Shown here in pieces: positions 17,745-27,900 of a DNA stretch of 64,000 bases. Position 1 is the first letter of the stretch. Every line of letters begins with the position of its first letter. Under the pieces are notes generated by a model. The model searched no databases. It had not been told where the DNA came from and was given only the letters and a program-made list of their open reading frames with translations. The position numbers were made by a program, and so were the translations under genes. Source of the stretch: Nitrospira sp. GTDB lineage: Bacteria; Nitrospirota; Nitrospiria; Nitrospirales; Nitrospiraceae. The stretch is from the NCBI GenBank assembly GCA_018242725.1, contig JAFEBI010000012.1, positions 155,641 to 219,640 of the forward strand. The letters are read 5' to 3'.

Positions 17745-19118
17745 TCATTCCATCTCGAGCGGTAACGTTTTCCGTGGCACTATCTCTGTCGGTTCAAGGA
17801 CGGGGATCTCGCGATCGGAGGCGACACCCAATTCTTTAAATCTGCGCGCTGCCGGGAGAATGCGTGTTTCTAATGAACCAATGGCGCGATTGTAGGACGA
17901 GACGCTTTTCCCGAGTGCTTGGCCGACATCGTTCATATGCCCGGCTAATACCGCCATCCGTTCGTACAGCTCTTTCCCAAGGCGACCCGCCTCTTCAGCA
18001 TGGGCGGTCATTCGTTCCTGGCGCCAGCCGTAGGCCACCGCACGGAGTAATGCAATGAGGGTCGAGGGGGTGGCCAAGACGATTCCATTTGCGAACCCTT
18101 CTTCAATCAGTCTGGGGTTCTGATCCAACGCGGCGCCGAGAAATTGCTCGCCGGGCAGGAAGAGCACGACGAATTCAGGGGTGCGGTCAAACTGTGTCCA
18201 ATAAGCCTTCAACGACAATTCATCCATACGGCTCTTGACCTGGGCGGCGTGGCGGCGCAAGGCATCGGCTTGTTGCGCCTCATTCTGCGCCTCATGGGCG
18301 TCGAGATACGCAGAAAGAACTGTTTTTGCGTCGACGATGATTTGCCGTCCTCCCGGCAGCTGAACCACCATGTCCGGACGGAGACGCCCCTCGTCGCCGG
18401 TGACGGAGAGTTGCTCCACAAAATCGCAGTGGTCCGCCATGCCGGCGAGTTCGGCAACGCGTTTCAATGTGAGCTCACCCCATTGGCCTCGCACCGCCGG
18501 AGCGCGCAAGGCCTTGACCAAGTTGCCCGTCTCTTGTTGCAACCGGTGCTGGGAGTCGGCCAGTGATTTCAGATGCTGATCCAATCCACCGTAGGCCGCC
18601 TGGCGAGATTGTTCGAGCAGCCGCAACTCTTCATTGTAGCGGTGAATGGAATCTTGAAGGGGGCGAACCAATCCATCGATGGCCTGTTGTCGCTGAGCGA
18701 GATCGCCATCTGCTTTGACATGCAGGCTTTCAAATGACACGGCGGCGAGTTTCAAGAACGCTTCGTTGTTTTGCTTCAGCGCTTCGCCGGACAGCGCTTG
18801 AAACGATCCGATGAGTTCGTGGCGTGTATGGTCGATCAAGGCCCGCTGTTCCACGAGCTGGCGCGCGGCGTCTTCCATTCTGGTTTCAGCGGCGACCCGA
18901 GCCTGTTGAACCGCTGCGAACTCTTGACGGAGCGAGGCTGTCACAGTTCGTTCTTGATCCACCTGTTTTCGGAGCTCATCCGCTGTTGCTTCGGCTCGTT
19001 GCGTAAGAGGTCGTAGGCGACTCGTGACCCACAGTCCTATCAACAGACCACCAAGGAACAACCCAACCGAAAACCCTACCAGATTACTCGGAGCCAGACC
19101 TGTTAGAAATTGATCCAT
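17745..19118 (-). CDS. rmuC: DNA recombination protein RmuC
   Basis: 457 residues. One N-terminal membrane helix (about 13-31), a long coiled coil (about 35-200), then the RmuC nuclease-like domain with LRPDMVVQLPGGRQIIVDAKT and PEFVVLFLPGEQFLGAAL. RmuC limits inversions between short repeats. First gene of the rmuC-mazG-pilZ operon, with 9 bases to the next gene. Confidence 0.9.
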   Translation of the reverse strand: MDQFLTGLAPSNLVGFSVGLFLGGLLIGLWVTSRLRPLTQRAEATADELRKQVDQERTVTASLRQEFAAVQQARVAAETRMEDAARQLVEQRALIDHTRHELIGSFQALSGEALKQNNEAFLKLAAVSFESLHVKADGDLAQRQQAIDGLVRPLQDSIHRYNEELRLLEQSRQAAYGGLDQHLKSLADSQHRLQQETGNLVKALRAPAVRGQWGELTLKRVAELAGMADHCDFVEQLSVTGDEGRLRPDMVVQLPGGRQIIVDAKTVLSAYLDAHEAQNEAQQADALRRHAAQVKSRMDELSLKAYWTQFDRTPEFVVLFLPGEQFLGAALDQNPRLIEEGFANGIVLATPSTLIALLRAVAYGWRQERMTAHAEEAGRLGKELYERMAVLAGHMNDVGQALGKSVSSYNRAIGSLETRILPAARRFKELGVASDREIPVLEPTEIVPRKTLPLEME

Positions 19119-19242
19119 ATTTCATGCATTACTGCCTATAAGATTGAGCCGCTACATATAGCGTGTTCAATGAAGAATCGTTGGCAGATTACGCAAGGGA
19201 TTGAGAAAGGTCAAGAAGCAGACGGCTCAGGATCAATTAGCC

Positions 19243-20716
19243 CTAAATAGACTTTAACGATTGAGATGGCCCTATACGAATGGTCCCGGATCCGGCGTCG
19301 ATGGTAACCGGCAGCCCGTCAGAAAGTCGTACCATGGCCGACTCCACATTTGGGATTGTCGGTAGTCCATATTCTCGAGCAATGATCGCTCCGTGAGAAA
19401 GGGTGCCGCCCATTTCTGCGATCAACCCTCCTGCGAGGCCGAAGAGGGGGGGGCAAGCCTGGGTCGATAACTGATACCACCAGAATCTCTCCAGGCATCA
19501 CCTTGCTCCAGTCTGACACTGATCGAATGAGGCGAACCGGACCAGTGGCGGTTCCAACACTGATCGGCATGCCGGATAAGAGGCAATCTCCATCAGTCTG
19601 ATCCTGTGTCGCAGCCTGTTGGCTCAGAGCTGCCCGGTCGCGAATGGTGTCGGGTACCTTGACCATGAGGTGATCCTCTCGCTCGGTTCTCCGGGCGGCG
19701 ATAACCGCGTTCCAGTCTTGGATACTTCCGGCTACCAGGTCTGTGCGATCGGCAATAGTTAAGAACAAGATGTTATCTGCCTGCTGCAGTAATTTCTGTT
19801 CGACGAGGCGCTCTCCAAGTCGAATCAGGAGGGTTCGGATGGCTGCTGAGTAATACACACATGGTGCCGATCGGCTTTTTGCAGCGAAAAGAATCGGCAT
19901 CATCGTCGATAACACCATAGGAGGATGCGCCATCGGTCCAATCGCCAAGCCTATTCGCTGTCTGATCTCAGCGAGCGCTTTTGTTTGCCTGTTGCCTTAG
20001 CACAACCGAACGGCGTCCTGCGAAGCAGTAATGGAGATTACTTGAGCGTGTAGAATCGAAAGGATGGCTATCGACCAACGGAGCAGCGAGAGCAGGGACC
20101 GCATTAATCATGACCTCCGAGCGTCGTCCTGTCACAGCGTGAATGGAGTATGCCGCATGCCTGCTGCCTGCGCATCGATCATCGGGTGGATCACGATCGA
20201 CATCCTTGGCGGCATTCCCAGGCTCTGCCGAGTGAGGTAGCTGACAACTCGCATCTCCCACAGTGAGGCCTAGAGATCTTTTATGGCGCACTCAGCTTCT
20301 GGAAGTGTGCGACCAAAGTAAGTGCGACAGAGACCGGCAGAGCTCGAATCAGTGGCGTCTTCGGTAGTGGCCGAAGAGCGGACCGCCCAGAGTATGGCTG
20401 GTGGATGCCCCATGGCTTGTAATGCTGTCAGGCAGTCTGTGGTGAGCTGGGAAGTCTCGATTCGGTTGATTCGTGGCCGACAAGCAGCTAATGCCGCAGG
20501 CCGGTCAGTCTCTGATAATCCAATGATGCGGTGTCACTCATCCTGGTCTTGGAAACCGGAATTATGTAAGTGCTCTGTATAGGCTACGGTTGTCACACAG
20601 AGCCCCGATGGGACTGGGAATCCAGCCTCCATCAGTCGACAGAGCCCGAGAGCCTTTCCACCCACGAGACTCAGATCATGACAGTTCGAGAGTGGGAGAA
20701 TAAAGGAAGGCGTCAT
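19243..20716 (-). pseudogene. Decayed PEP synthase-like phosphotransferase
   Basis: The remains of a pyruvate phosphate dikinase/PEP synthase-type enzyme can be read in three frames. N-terminus VGGKALGLCRLMEAGFPVPSG from 20716; in-frame TGA at 20534-20536; same frame continues to the ATP-binding LWAVRSSATTEDATDS; in-frame TAG at 20270-20272; frameshift near 20147 before YSIHAVTGRRSEVMINAVPAL; a second near 19985; a third at the G8 run 19446-19453; finally the mobile phosphohistidine domain GGTLSHGAIIAREYGLP. The middle is also shorter than in full-length relatives. Last in an operon behind glycerate kinase, so it may once have turned 2-phosphoglycerate-derived intermediates over. Confidence 0.85.
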
Positions 20717-20731
20717 ACGGCAGCATAGTAT

Positions 20732-22063
20732 CTAGAGCTGGAGGAAGAGGTAAAGATCATTGACATTGGTACCGGTTGGTCCGGTGTGAATATGGCATCC
20801 AAGCTTCTTTAAGGCTGGGTAGGTATTGTGCCTGGTCAATGCCGTGTAGAGGTCAACCTTGAGTCGTTTTGCGCGTGAGACCGTTTCGCTGCTTACGAGA
20901 GCTCCGGCCGCGTCGGTTGGTCCATCGGTACCGTCGCTTCCTAGCGCGATGATCCATGCATTGGAGAGACCAGATATTTCAAATGCGGCTGCCGCTGCAA
21001 ATTCCTGCGCGCGTCCTCCCTTTCCATGACCTGTGACCGTCACCGTGGTTTCTCCTCCTGCCACCACACAGTAGGGACGTCTCACGCGGCCACGCTCGGC
21101 TCTGACTGCTTTGCCTAGGTCCACTAACTGCTTAGCCGCAATGCGCGCTTCTCCCGTAAGAGGGGAGGAGACGAGTTTGGTGAAGAGGCCTGCTTTCTGT
21201 GCGACACGTCCCACAGCTTTCAGCATGATGTGATTACTGCCGATCATGTGGTGGTGGACTGACCGTCCGCGAGGTGAACCAGGCTTCAAGGTTTCGGGTG
21301 CTGCTCCATTTTGTCCTCTCTGCAAGTAGCGGCGGACCGGCGGCGGAACTGCCGACCAGATTTGGTAATGCCGCAATACCTCGATAGCCTCGGTAAATGT
21401 AGAGGGATCCGCAGCTGTGGGGCCAGAGCCGATGGAACCGAGATCATCTCCAATAACATCGGAAAGAACAAGGGTGATGATTCTCGCACTCGTGGAAGCG
21501 GCAAGTCCGCCGCCCTTAATCAACGAGAGATGTTTGCGGACGACATTGATCTCATTAATTGTGGCGCCACACCGAAGCAGGAGTTGCGTCGTACGCCGTT
21601 TATCGGCAAGAGTCACGCCTGAGACGGGAGCCGGTAACAGGCTGGATGCTCCTCCCGACAAGAGAACGATCAGAAGATCTTTCGGTGAGAGACTCTGTGC
21701 CAAACGCAATAGGCGCTGAGTCGCAACAACTCCTGCGCGATCAGGAATTGGATGGCCGGCCTCAAGGGTAGTCGTTCGGCGTGTGGCGAGTGAATGCCCT
21801 GTCTTCACGATCACAAGTCCATCCTCCAATCGTTCTCCGAGCACTACCTCTAATGCCTGCGCCATTCTTGCGGATGCCTTACCGGCCCCAACTGCAACCA
21901 CTCGCTTGGTGTGGGAAAGATCAAAGGTTCGTTCTCCTACTTGCAGAGAATGTCCGTTGAGAGAAACAGTCTTGAGCAGGGCCTGATAGGGATCCGCAGC
22001 CTCTAGGCCTGCGGTAAGAAGCGTGTGGAGGAAAGGTCGTGCGGGAGACGAGGGAAGGCGCAT
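20732..22063 (-). CDS. Glycerate 2-kinase, MOFRL family
   Basis: 443 residues from the ATG at 22063; an upstream extension to 22102 overlaps the preceding gene and is not needed. VVAVGAGKASARMA, the nucleotide-binding LLSGGASSLLPAP and the C-terminal MOFRL motif region (CVVAGGETTVTVTGHGKGGRAQE) identify the GckA/TtuD type enzyme that phosphorylates D-glycerate to 2-phosphoglycerate. It links glyoxylate/serine carbon to glycolysis. Follows the transglycosylase gene by 11 bases. Confidence 0.88.
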   Translation of the reverse strand: MRLPSSPARPFLHTLLTAGLEAADPYQALLKTVSLNGHSLQVGERTFDLSHTKRVVAVGAGKASARMAQALEVVLGERLEDGLVIVKTGHSLATRRTTTLEAGHPIPDRAGVVATQRLLRLAQSLSPKDLLIVLLSGGASSLLPAPVSGVTLADKRRTTQLLLRCGATINEINVVRKHLSLIKGGGLAASTSARIITLVLSDVIGDDLGSIGSGPTAADPSTFTEAIEVLRHYQIWSAVPPPVRRYLQRGQNGAAPETLKPGSPRGRSVHHHMIGSNHIMLKAVGRVAQKAGLFTKLVSSPLTGEARIAAKQLVDLGKAVRAERGRVRRPYCVVAGGETTVTVTGHGKGGRAQEFAAAAAFEISGLSNAWIIALGSDGTDGPTDAAGALVSSETVSRAKRLKVDLYTALTRHNTYPALKKLGCHIHTGPTGTNVNDLYLFLQL

Positions 22064-22074
22064 AGAGACGAATG

Positions 22075-23109
22075 CTAGGGGGCAGCCTCCTGCTTGAAGC
22101 ATCGATTAGGACAGGTCTGGCGAGGAACTCGGATTTGATAGGATCCCCGAGGGAGCATATCTTTCTTGAACTCCGGATTCAACATTTTGATCTCGAGGAG
22201 ATACGTGCCGAATTCCTCAGCAACGGATGCCAGCGCTCGTTGCGATTCCTTTACATTCACGGTGATGGTTTCCGTCTCCAACGGCATGTAGAGATCTTTC
22301 TTGGTCAGTCCAAGATACTTCTCCGGCTGGGAATAGATTTCCTTCGCCGCGATGATGCGAGGGACGTATCGCATGGTCTCACGAGGGCCGTGCATCTTCC
22401 AATAGTCGGTAATTTTTTGTTCCTTGAGCAGCTTGCGAATACGCTCTTCGCCGGCGTTGTAGGACGCCATCGCCAGAAACCAATCATTGTCCTGAAAGTC
22501 TTTGAGGTACTTGAGATACTTCACCGCCGCCTCGGTCGACATTTCAAGATTGCGGCGCTCATCTCGGACGGCATCGCTCTTGAGCCGGTAGCGCCGGCCC
22601 GTGGAAGGGATGAATTGCCAAGGACCTGAAGCCTTCGCCTTCGAGTATGCGGCAGAAATGCATTTGCTCTCGACCAGCAGCATATACTTGAGATCGTCCG
22701 GTAATCCGGTTTCTGCCAACTGCCTTTCGGCTGGAGGGAAACAACGGCCGGTCCGTTTGGCAAGGATGATACTCTCGCCTTGATCTTCTAAAAATTGATA
22801 AAATTCATATTCGATCCGTTCTTTCACTTGCCAGTTATCCAGAGGGACCTGAACTCCGGCAAAGGTAATCTTGTCCGGCAGCTTGAACGAGCTCAGAAAG
22901 AATCGTTCTCCCTCGCGTTTAATTTCCGGCAAGATCACCAGCCGATCCTCCGGCTCTGGTTGGCCATCCAGCACTTCGGGTAAGAGAAGCTCCTTCTCGT
23001 TTTCAGTCTTTTGATCGTTGTTGTCGGCCGGCGCCGGGGCGCTCTGTAGGACGATCACGAAGCTGATGGCGAGCACAACACTCAATGGTTGCCTGGTATG
23101 GATGATCAT
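22075..23109 (-). CDS. Periplasmic lytic transglycosylase, MltD-like
   Basis: 344 residues from the ATG at 23109, giving a clean signal peptide (LSVVLAISFVIVLQSAPAPA). SLT domain with catalytic E147 (LLVESKC), GPWQFIPSTGRRY at 162-174 and MASYNAGEERI. The C-terminal 50 residues resemble a degenerate LysM repeat (LYMPLETETITVNVKESQ...LNPEFKKDMLPRGSYQIRVP). Cleaves peptidoglycan glycan strands. Divergent from the UDG gene. Confidence 0.88.
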   Translation of the reverse strand: MIIHTRQPLSVVLAISFVIVLQSAPAPADNNDQKTENEKELLLPEVLDGQPEPEDRLVILPEIKREGERFFLSSFKLPDKITFAGVQVPLDNWQVKERIEYEFYQFLEDQGESIILAKRTGRCFPPAERQLAETGLPDDLKYMLLVESKCISAAYSKAKASGPWQFIPSTGRRYRLKSDAVRDERRNLEMSTEAAVKYLKYLKDFQDNDWFLAMASYNAGEERIRKLLKEQKITDYWKMHGPRETMRYVPRIIAAKEIYSQPEKYLGLTKKDLYMPLETETITVNVKESQRALASVAEEFGTYLLEIKMLNPEFKKDMLPRGSYQIRVPRQTCPNRCFKQEAAP

Positions 23110-23229
23110 TCCCGGACTCCTCTGTGGACTTGGGACAGGGGGCATCACGAAGTGCGAAGTTATGCTAACAGCTCACCCACGTACCGGCAAGCAGAATGGA
23201 GTTCTGGTTCATGGTACACTGCGCCTCCT

Positions 23230-23931
23230 ATGCGGGCTCTGAGAGTTTTGAATAAAGCTATCACAGACTGTACAGCCTGTCCTCGGCTGGTCACCTATCG
23301 GCAAGCGATAGCACAACAGAAGCGGAGGCAATATCGGGATTGGGACTATTGGGGTCGGCCGGTACCTGGTTTTGGAGATTCCCGAGCCAGGCTCTATGTA
23401 CTTGGGCTTGCTCCAGCGGCACATGGAGGGAATCGGACTGGGCGAGTATTTACCGGTGATCGAAGCGGAGATTGGCTGTATGAGGCGCTCTATCGACATG
23501 GGTTTGCCAACCAACCCACATCGCACCATCGATATGATGGCTTATCCTTGAAGGACTGTTACATCGGAGCGACGGTTCGTTGTGCGCCGCCAGGGAACAA
23601 ACCTGCGCCGGATGAGTTCGAACGTTGCAGCCGATTCGTACGTGACGAAATTCGATTGCTGAAACACCACCGCGTAGTGATCGCTCTGGGCAAGATCGCC
23701 TTCGATCACTATCTCAAAGCCTACCGAACTGAGGGATATACCGTCCCGTCACCTGTTCCCAAGTTTGGGCATGGCGTCTTCTATTGCCTTCCGTGGGGAG
23801 TGATGCTGTTGGGGTCCTATCATCCCAGCCAGCAGAATACGTTCACTGGTAAGCTGACTCGCCCAATGTTTCACGCAGTGTTTCGGCAGGCGAAGAATGC
23901 GATAGGTCGTCTGAAAACAGGGACGGGCTAA
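23230..23931 (+). CDS. Type 5 uracil-DNA glycosylase (iron-sulfur)
   Basis: 233 residues from the ATG at 23230. Four cysteines C14, C17, C118 and C133 are placed as the [4Fe-4S] ligands of family 4/5 UDGs. Motif A is GLAPAAHGGNRTGR (59-72), the family 5 form without the catalytic Asp of family 4, and the leucine-loop motif is GSYHPSQQNTFTGK. Removes uracil and other deaminated bases from DNA. Confidence 0.88.
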   Translation: MRALRVLNKAITDCTACPRLVTYRQAIAQQKRRQYRDWDYWGRPVPGFGDSRARLYVLGLAPAAHGGNRTGRVFTGDRSGDWLYEALYRHGFANQPTSHHRYDGLSLKDCYIGATVRCAPPGNKPAPDEFERCSRFVRDEIRLLKHHRVVIALGKIAFDHYLKAYRTEGYTVPSPVPKFGHGVFYCLPWGVMLLGSYHPSQQNTFTGKLTRPMFHAVFRQAKNAIGRLKTGTG

Positions 23932-23971
23932 GTCTTCGATTGTCGCGAAAAGTAGCCAGTCCCTGCGCCGG

Positions 23972-24619
23972 TTATTGTTGCCCTTTTGCTTTCCAGTCGT
24001 CGAGGAACTTCTTCAGGCCTGAATCGGTGAGTGGGTGTTTAAAGAGCGCCTGGAAGATGCTGTAGGGCATGGTGCAGATATGGCCACCTGCTAAGGCTGC
24101 TTCCACGACGTGCTGTGGATGACGAACGCTTGCCACCAATACCAGCGTCTTGTAATCATAGTTCTTATAGATCGTCAGGATCTGTCGGATAAGCTCCATG
24201 CCGTTCGCACTGATGTCATCGAGTCGTCCGATAAAAGGTGATACGCACCAAGCTCCGGCTTTCGCTGCTAACATGGCCTGAGTCGGGGAAAAACAGAGGG
24301 TGACGTTTACCTTGATGCCTTCGGCGGCCAACCGTTTTGTGGCCTTCAATCCTTCCGGGATCAAGGGACACTTCACCACAATATTCTGATGAATCTTGGC
24401 CAGCTCTTTGCCTTCCTTGACCATGGCGTCTGCTTCTATGCTTACGACTTCGGCGCTGATCGGCCCATCGACAATCTTACACACCTCTTGGAGCATTTCT
24501 CGAAAACTGCGACCTTCCTTCACGACCAAGGAGGGATTTGTTGTGACGCCATCGAGCAGCCCGAAGCTGGCGGCTTCCTGAATTTCCTTCACGTTGGCGG
24601 TATCGAGATAAATCTTCAT
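23972..24619 (-). CDS. tal: Transaldolase (small TalC/FSA type)
   Basis: 215 residues from the ATG at 24619, the usual size of the short transaldolase group. Schiff-base lysine K83 in [21 protein letters not shown] (26-31) and the phosphate-site [13 protein letters not shown] are present. Works in the non-oxidative pentose phosphate pathway or as fructose-6-phosphate aldolase; the two cannot be separated by eye. Confidence 0.9.
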   Translation of the reverse strand: MKIYLDTANVKEIQEAASFGLLDGVTTNPSLVVKEGRSFREMLQEVCKIVDGPISAEVVSIEADAMVKEGKELAKIHQNIVVKCPLIPEGLKATKRLAAEGIKVNVTLCFSPTQAMLAAKAGAWCVSPFIGRLDDISANGMELIRQILTIYKNYDYKTLVLVASVRHPQHVVEAALAGGHICTMPYSIFQALFKHPLTDSGLKKFLDDWKAKGQQ

Positions 24620-24727
24620 GATTGTCCCTTTCTTCACGAAGAAACAGTGGACGGATAACAATTCTACTTACCTATCGGTCATTTTATGAGGAACTCACTC
24701 GTAGTGCAACTTAATCAGCTCAAAAGT

Positions 24728-24756
24728 TTGACAGAAGTCACGCTGAACGTTAGAAT
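24728..24756 (+). promoter_or_regulatory. Consensus sigma70-type promoter
   Basis: TTGACA at 24728-24733, a 17-base spacer and TAGAAT at 24751-24756. A start about 7 bases later leaves a leader of roughly 33 bases before the lipoprotein gene at 24796. Confidence 0.7.
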
Positions 24757-24795
24757 TTTTACAGTTTTTTCACTCCATCACGTACCGGAGAGAAT

Positions 24796-25113
24796 GTGAT
24801 ACGACAACTAGTTTATCTGTTGTGTGTGTGTAGCGTGGTTACCGCCTGCGGAGGGAATAATCCTTACCTGGAAGCGTCACTGAAACCGGCTGAGCTTCAA
24901 GGGAAGGATAAAGCCTGGTTTGAGAAAAATTGGGGAGCTCCAACAGGGAAAGCGTCCCGATTTTTCGGAGGAGAGACTTGGACTTACTACAGGATTGCCG
25001 GAGGGAAATCAGGTCCGCCGCTATTCAACTTTAAGCCCAATGAATGTCAGATCACCCTCAAGTTTGACAAAAATGAAAAACTCTCCGACTACACCTATTC
25101 CTCAGGTTGCTAA
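24796..25113 (+). CDS. Small lipoprotein of unknown function
   Basis: 105 residues from a GTG preceded by GGAGAGAAT. Lipobox VTAC then GGNNPYLEASLKP. The body (AWFEKNWGAPTGKASRFFGGETWTYYR, then FKPNECQITLKFDKNEKLSDYTYSSGC) resembles small OmlA/BamE-like outer-membrane lipoproteins in pattern (GxP...W.Y), but I would not assign it to BamE. Driven by the promoter at 24728-24756. Confidence 0.7.
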   Translation: MIRQLVYLLCVCSVVTACGGNNPYLEASLKPAELQGKDKAWFEKNWGAPTGKASRFFGGETWTYYRIAGGKSGPPLFNFKPNECQITLKFDKNEKLSDYTYSSGC

Positions 25114-25184
25114 CCAGAATCATAATTCGGATGCCTTTCCAAAATCTGCATGGAGTTGGATTCTTCTAAGGCCGGATTCGACGT

Positions 25185-25457
25185 CTATATAGGGTGCTCA
25201 TCCCTGAACTTTTTCACGCACTCCTTGCTGCAAAAACAATATTCCCGTCCTCCGATTAATTCGATTAGGGCTATTCGTCTCGGGACGAATATGTGACAGA
25301 CTGGGTCCTGGATCATCTGGTCTTGTTCGTCATCTGGCGTAGAGCTGGATGGATTCCCCTGGCCATTCTGCAGTGGAGTTTTGAAGCCACGAAACATGTG
25401 TCGGAGTAAGTAGTAAAGAATGGTGAGGAGCAAACTGACAAGAATAAGTCTATACAT
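25185..25457 (-). CDS. Membrane-anchored TRASH/YHS-type metal-binding protein
   Basis: 90 residues. N-terminal membrane helix (about 3-19), a polar linker, and a C-terminal TRASH-like metal site with C54 (DPVCHIFV), C74 and C76 (YCFCS) and C80 (KECVKKF). Such domains bind copper or other soft metals on P-type ATPases and sensors. A stand-alone anchored version could buffer or deliver metal. Confidence 0.75.
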   Translation of the reverse strand: MYRLILVSLLLTILYYLLRHMFRGFKTPLQNGQGNPSSSTPDDEQDQMIQDPVCHIFVPRRIALIELIGGREYCFCSKECVKKFRDEHPI

Positions 25458-25668
25458 AGTGGTGTGATGCTAGTTGGACCACAATCCTAAGATGGACATC
25501 GTTACCTGTCAAGCTGATCACCACCAGCCGTCGATTGGGTACCACTGTTCGCCTAGCGAGTCATTATAACCTATTTTGAATAGGTCTTACTGGGGTTCGC
25601 CTCATGGTGTCATCCAGTACTTCAGGAGGACTGGCTTTCCCTATCTCATGATGCTAGAGTGCGCACCT

Positions 25669-25821
25669 ATGAAGACCTGCGATAAATGCCATGGAGCGAT
25701 GCTTCCAGAACGAGCAGTGGATTTGGATGCTGGACTAGCGATCACGGTGTTCGCGTGCTTAAACTGTGGTCGTCGGAAAGCAGCGGATCAGGAACCTCGG
25801 CCGATCACGGCGCGACACTAA
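25669..25821 (+). CDS. Small zinc-ribbon protein
   Basis: 50 residues from the ATG at 25669; an ATG-ATG at 25648 is an alternative start. Two CxxC pairs, CDKCHGAM near the start and CLNCGRRK, with the spacing of the short zinc ribbons that recur in this window (see 51910). Function unknown; nucleic-acid or protein binding is likely. Confidence 0.55.
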   Translation: MKTCDKCHGAMLPERAVDLDAGLAITVFACLNCGRRKAADQEPRPITARH

Positions 25822-26189
25822 TCTTTCCTGACTGCCTCCAACTTACTACACGTGATGGGTGAGCAGAATTAGAAGGCAATTGTCCGCTATAATATGCCTT
25901 CCAATCGACTTCTCATTGAGCTCGCTTTTCTGAGCGATAATCTCGCCTCGCTTCATTCCCCGGCGTCAAGAAAGAAATCTCAAGACCCAGGAAGATATGA
26001 GGATCGTTTAGCTTGTGACCTTATCAGGAGCAGGCTGTAAACTGCGTATGCCGATTCCCAGAGCAACTCCATCCACTTCAGTCTGATCGCAATTATCTAT
26101 TACGCGGGAGGATAGGCGATTAGTTTTCGATGAGATAAGAAAAAAATATCCGGAGAGTCAGGCGGGATTGAGATCTCGCACAATGACCG
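25822..26189. other. Gene-free stretch downstream of dapB
   Basis: No convincing gene. It contains a hairpin GAAGGCA/TGCCTTC (25872-25901) with a TATAAT in its loop and no matching -35 box. An A-run near 26140 would read as a T-run behind the minus-strand dapB transcript, but no strong stem precedes it. Confidence 0.4.
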
Positions 26190-26993
26190 CTAGCGAAGAC
26201 TCAGGACATCCATCATATCGTACAGACCGGGTGGTTGGCGGACGATCCATCGTGCAGCGCGGAGAGCTCCACGGGCAAAAGTATCACGGCTACTGGCTCG
26301 ATGCGTCACCTCTATGCGTTCTCCCATGCCCCCAAACAGAACAGTGTGGTCTCCGACGATATCACCGGCGCGAATGGTTTGTATCCCAATTTCACCTTTA
26401 GTCCGTTCCCCGATCAATCCTTTACGAGCATAGACACCGACTTGATTCAAGTCACGGCTTACGGAACGTGCAAGGACTTCGGCAATCTTGAGGGCTGTGC
26501 CGCTTGGAGCGTCTTTCTTCAACCTGTGGTGGGCCTCAATCACTTCGACATCGTAGTCGTCTCCAAGGGTCTTGGCCATCTCACTGATGACTTTGTAGAG
26601 GAGGTTGATACCGACGCTCATGTTTGGAGAAAACACACAGGGAATATGTTGGGTGAGCGTTTTAAGCTCATCGAGCTGGTCGGTTGAGAATCCGGTTGTT
26701 CCAATGACCGCTGCGCGACGTGAGCGAGCGACTGTCTGCATGTGATCAAGGGTCGCCTCGGGGGAAGAAAAGTCGACCACGACCTCCCCTCGCTCCATCA
26801 AGGCCGATAGATCTTCCGTGATCGGGATGCCTGAGCGTCCTGATCCAGCGAATTCACCCGCATCCTCTCCCAATGCTGGGTGGCCTTTCCCCTCTAGTGC
26901 CCCTACCAGCATCAATGCGGTGGAATCCCTGACCAGAGACACCAACCTGCAACCCATTCGTCCGGCAGCGCCGGCTACAACAACTTTGATCAT
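26190..26993 (-). CDS. dapB: 4-hydroxy-tetrahydrodipicolinate reductase
   Basis: 267 residues. Reduces hydroxy-tetrahydrodipicolinate with NAD(P)H in DAP/lysine synthesis. Nucleotide-binding GAAGRMG at 8-14 and the catalytic EAHHRLKKDAPSGTA are intact. Last gene of the arg-lys-dap operon, 22 bases behind dapA. Confidence 0.95.
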   Translation of the reverse strand: MIKVVVAGAAGRMGCRLVSLVRDSTALMLVGALEGKGHPALGEDAGEFAGSGRSGIPITEDLSALMERGEVVVDFSSPEATLDHMQTVARSRRAAVIGTTGFSTDQLDELKTLTQHIPCVFSPNMSVGINLLYKVISEMAKTLGDDYDVEVIEAHHRLKKDAPSGTALKIAEVLARSVSRDLNQVGVYARKGLIGERTKGEIGIQTIRAGDIVGDHTVLFGGMGERIEVTHRASSRDTFARGALRAARWIVRQPPGLYDMMDVLSLR

Positions 26994-27015
26994 CTTCTTC
27001 CCACCATCAGCATCG

Positions 27016-27900
27016 CTAACATGCGATCAATGAGGCATCCTTAAGGGCCTGAATCAGCTTCTCGCGTGTGTCTTGCGCCATTGGGCAGAGGGGCAGGCGT
27101 AGCTCTGGGTCGATCTTGCCCATCAAGCTCAATGCTTCCTTCACCGGAATTGGATTTGTTTCAAAGAATAGCGCAGCAAAGACAGGAGAGAGTTTGAAAT
27201 GAATACGTCGAGCATCCTCGATCTTTCCTTCGGCAAACGCCTTTACAAGATCGGCCATTTCGGCGGGCATGATGTTTGCGGTGACAGTGATGACGCCCTT
27301 CCCGCCGACCGCCATCATCGGGAGGGTAAGAGCATCATCACCGGCTAGTACAGTGAGGCGGTCGCCACACATCTGTACGATGTCCGAGGCTTGTTGGACG
27401 GATCCACTCCCTTCCTTGACTCCAACAATTGTCGGAAGAGCGGTGAGACGGGCAATTGTGGCCGGGAGCATGTTCACTCCGGTACGACCAGGAATGTTGT
27501 ATAGGACCAAGGGAAGGTCGACAGCCTCGGCAACGGCCCGGTAATGGCGGTATAGGCCTTCTTGTGTCGGTTTGTTGTAGTAGGGAGTGATCAACAATGA
27601 TCCATCGGCGCCGGCCTGCTTTGCATGTTTTGTTAGGGCAATAGCTTCGTCGGTGCTATTTGATCCGGTGCCGGCAACTACTGGGACACGGCGACGGACA
27701 ACCTCCACCGTGAGCTCAATCACTCGATTATGCTCATCGTGAGAAAGAGTGGCGGACTCCCCGGTCGTTCCGCACGGGACAATCCCGTTCGTCCCCTTGG
27801 TAATCTGCCATTCAATCAGGTCAGCCAGGGCCCGTTCATCGACCTTGCCCTTTCGAAATGGCGTCACGATCGCGACAAGAGATCCTGTAAACATACTCAC
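27016..27900 (-). CDS. dapA: 4-hydroxy-tetrahydrodipicolinate synthase
   Basis: 294 residues. Condenses pyruvate with aspartate semialdehyde. Schiff-base K162 (GVKEGSGS), proton-relay Y134, GTTGE at 44-48 and YYNKPTQEGLYRHY are all conserved. Its ATG overlaps the lysA stop by 4 bases. Confidence 0.96.
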   Translation of the reverse strand: MSMFTGSLVAIVTPFRKGKVDERALADLIEWQITKGTNGIVPCGTTGESATLSHDEHNRVIELTVEVVRRRVPVVAGTGSNSTDEAIALTKHAKQAGADGSLLITPYYNKPTQEGLYRHYRAVAEAVDLPLVLYNIPGRTGVNMLPATIARLTALPTIVGVKEGSGSVQQASDIVQMCGDRLTVLAGDDALTLPMMAVGGKGVITVTANIMPAEMADLVKAFAEGKIEDARRIHFKLSPVFAALFFETNPIPVKEALSLMGKIDPELRLPLCPMAQDTREKLIQALKDASLIAC

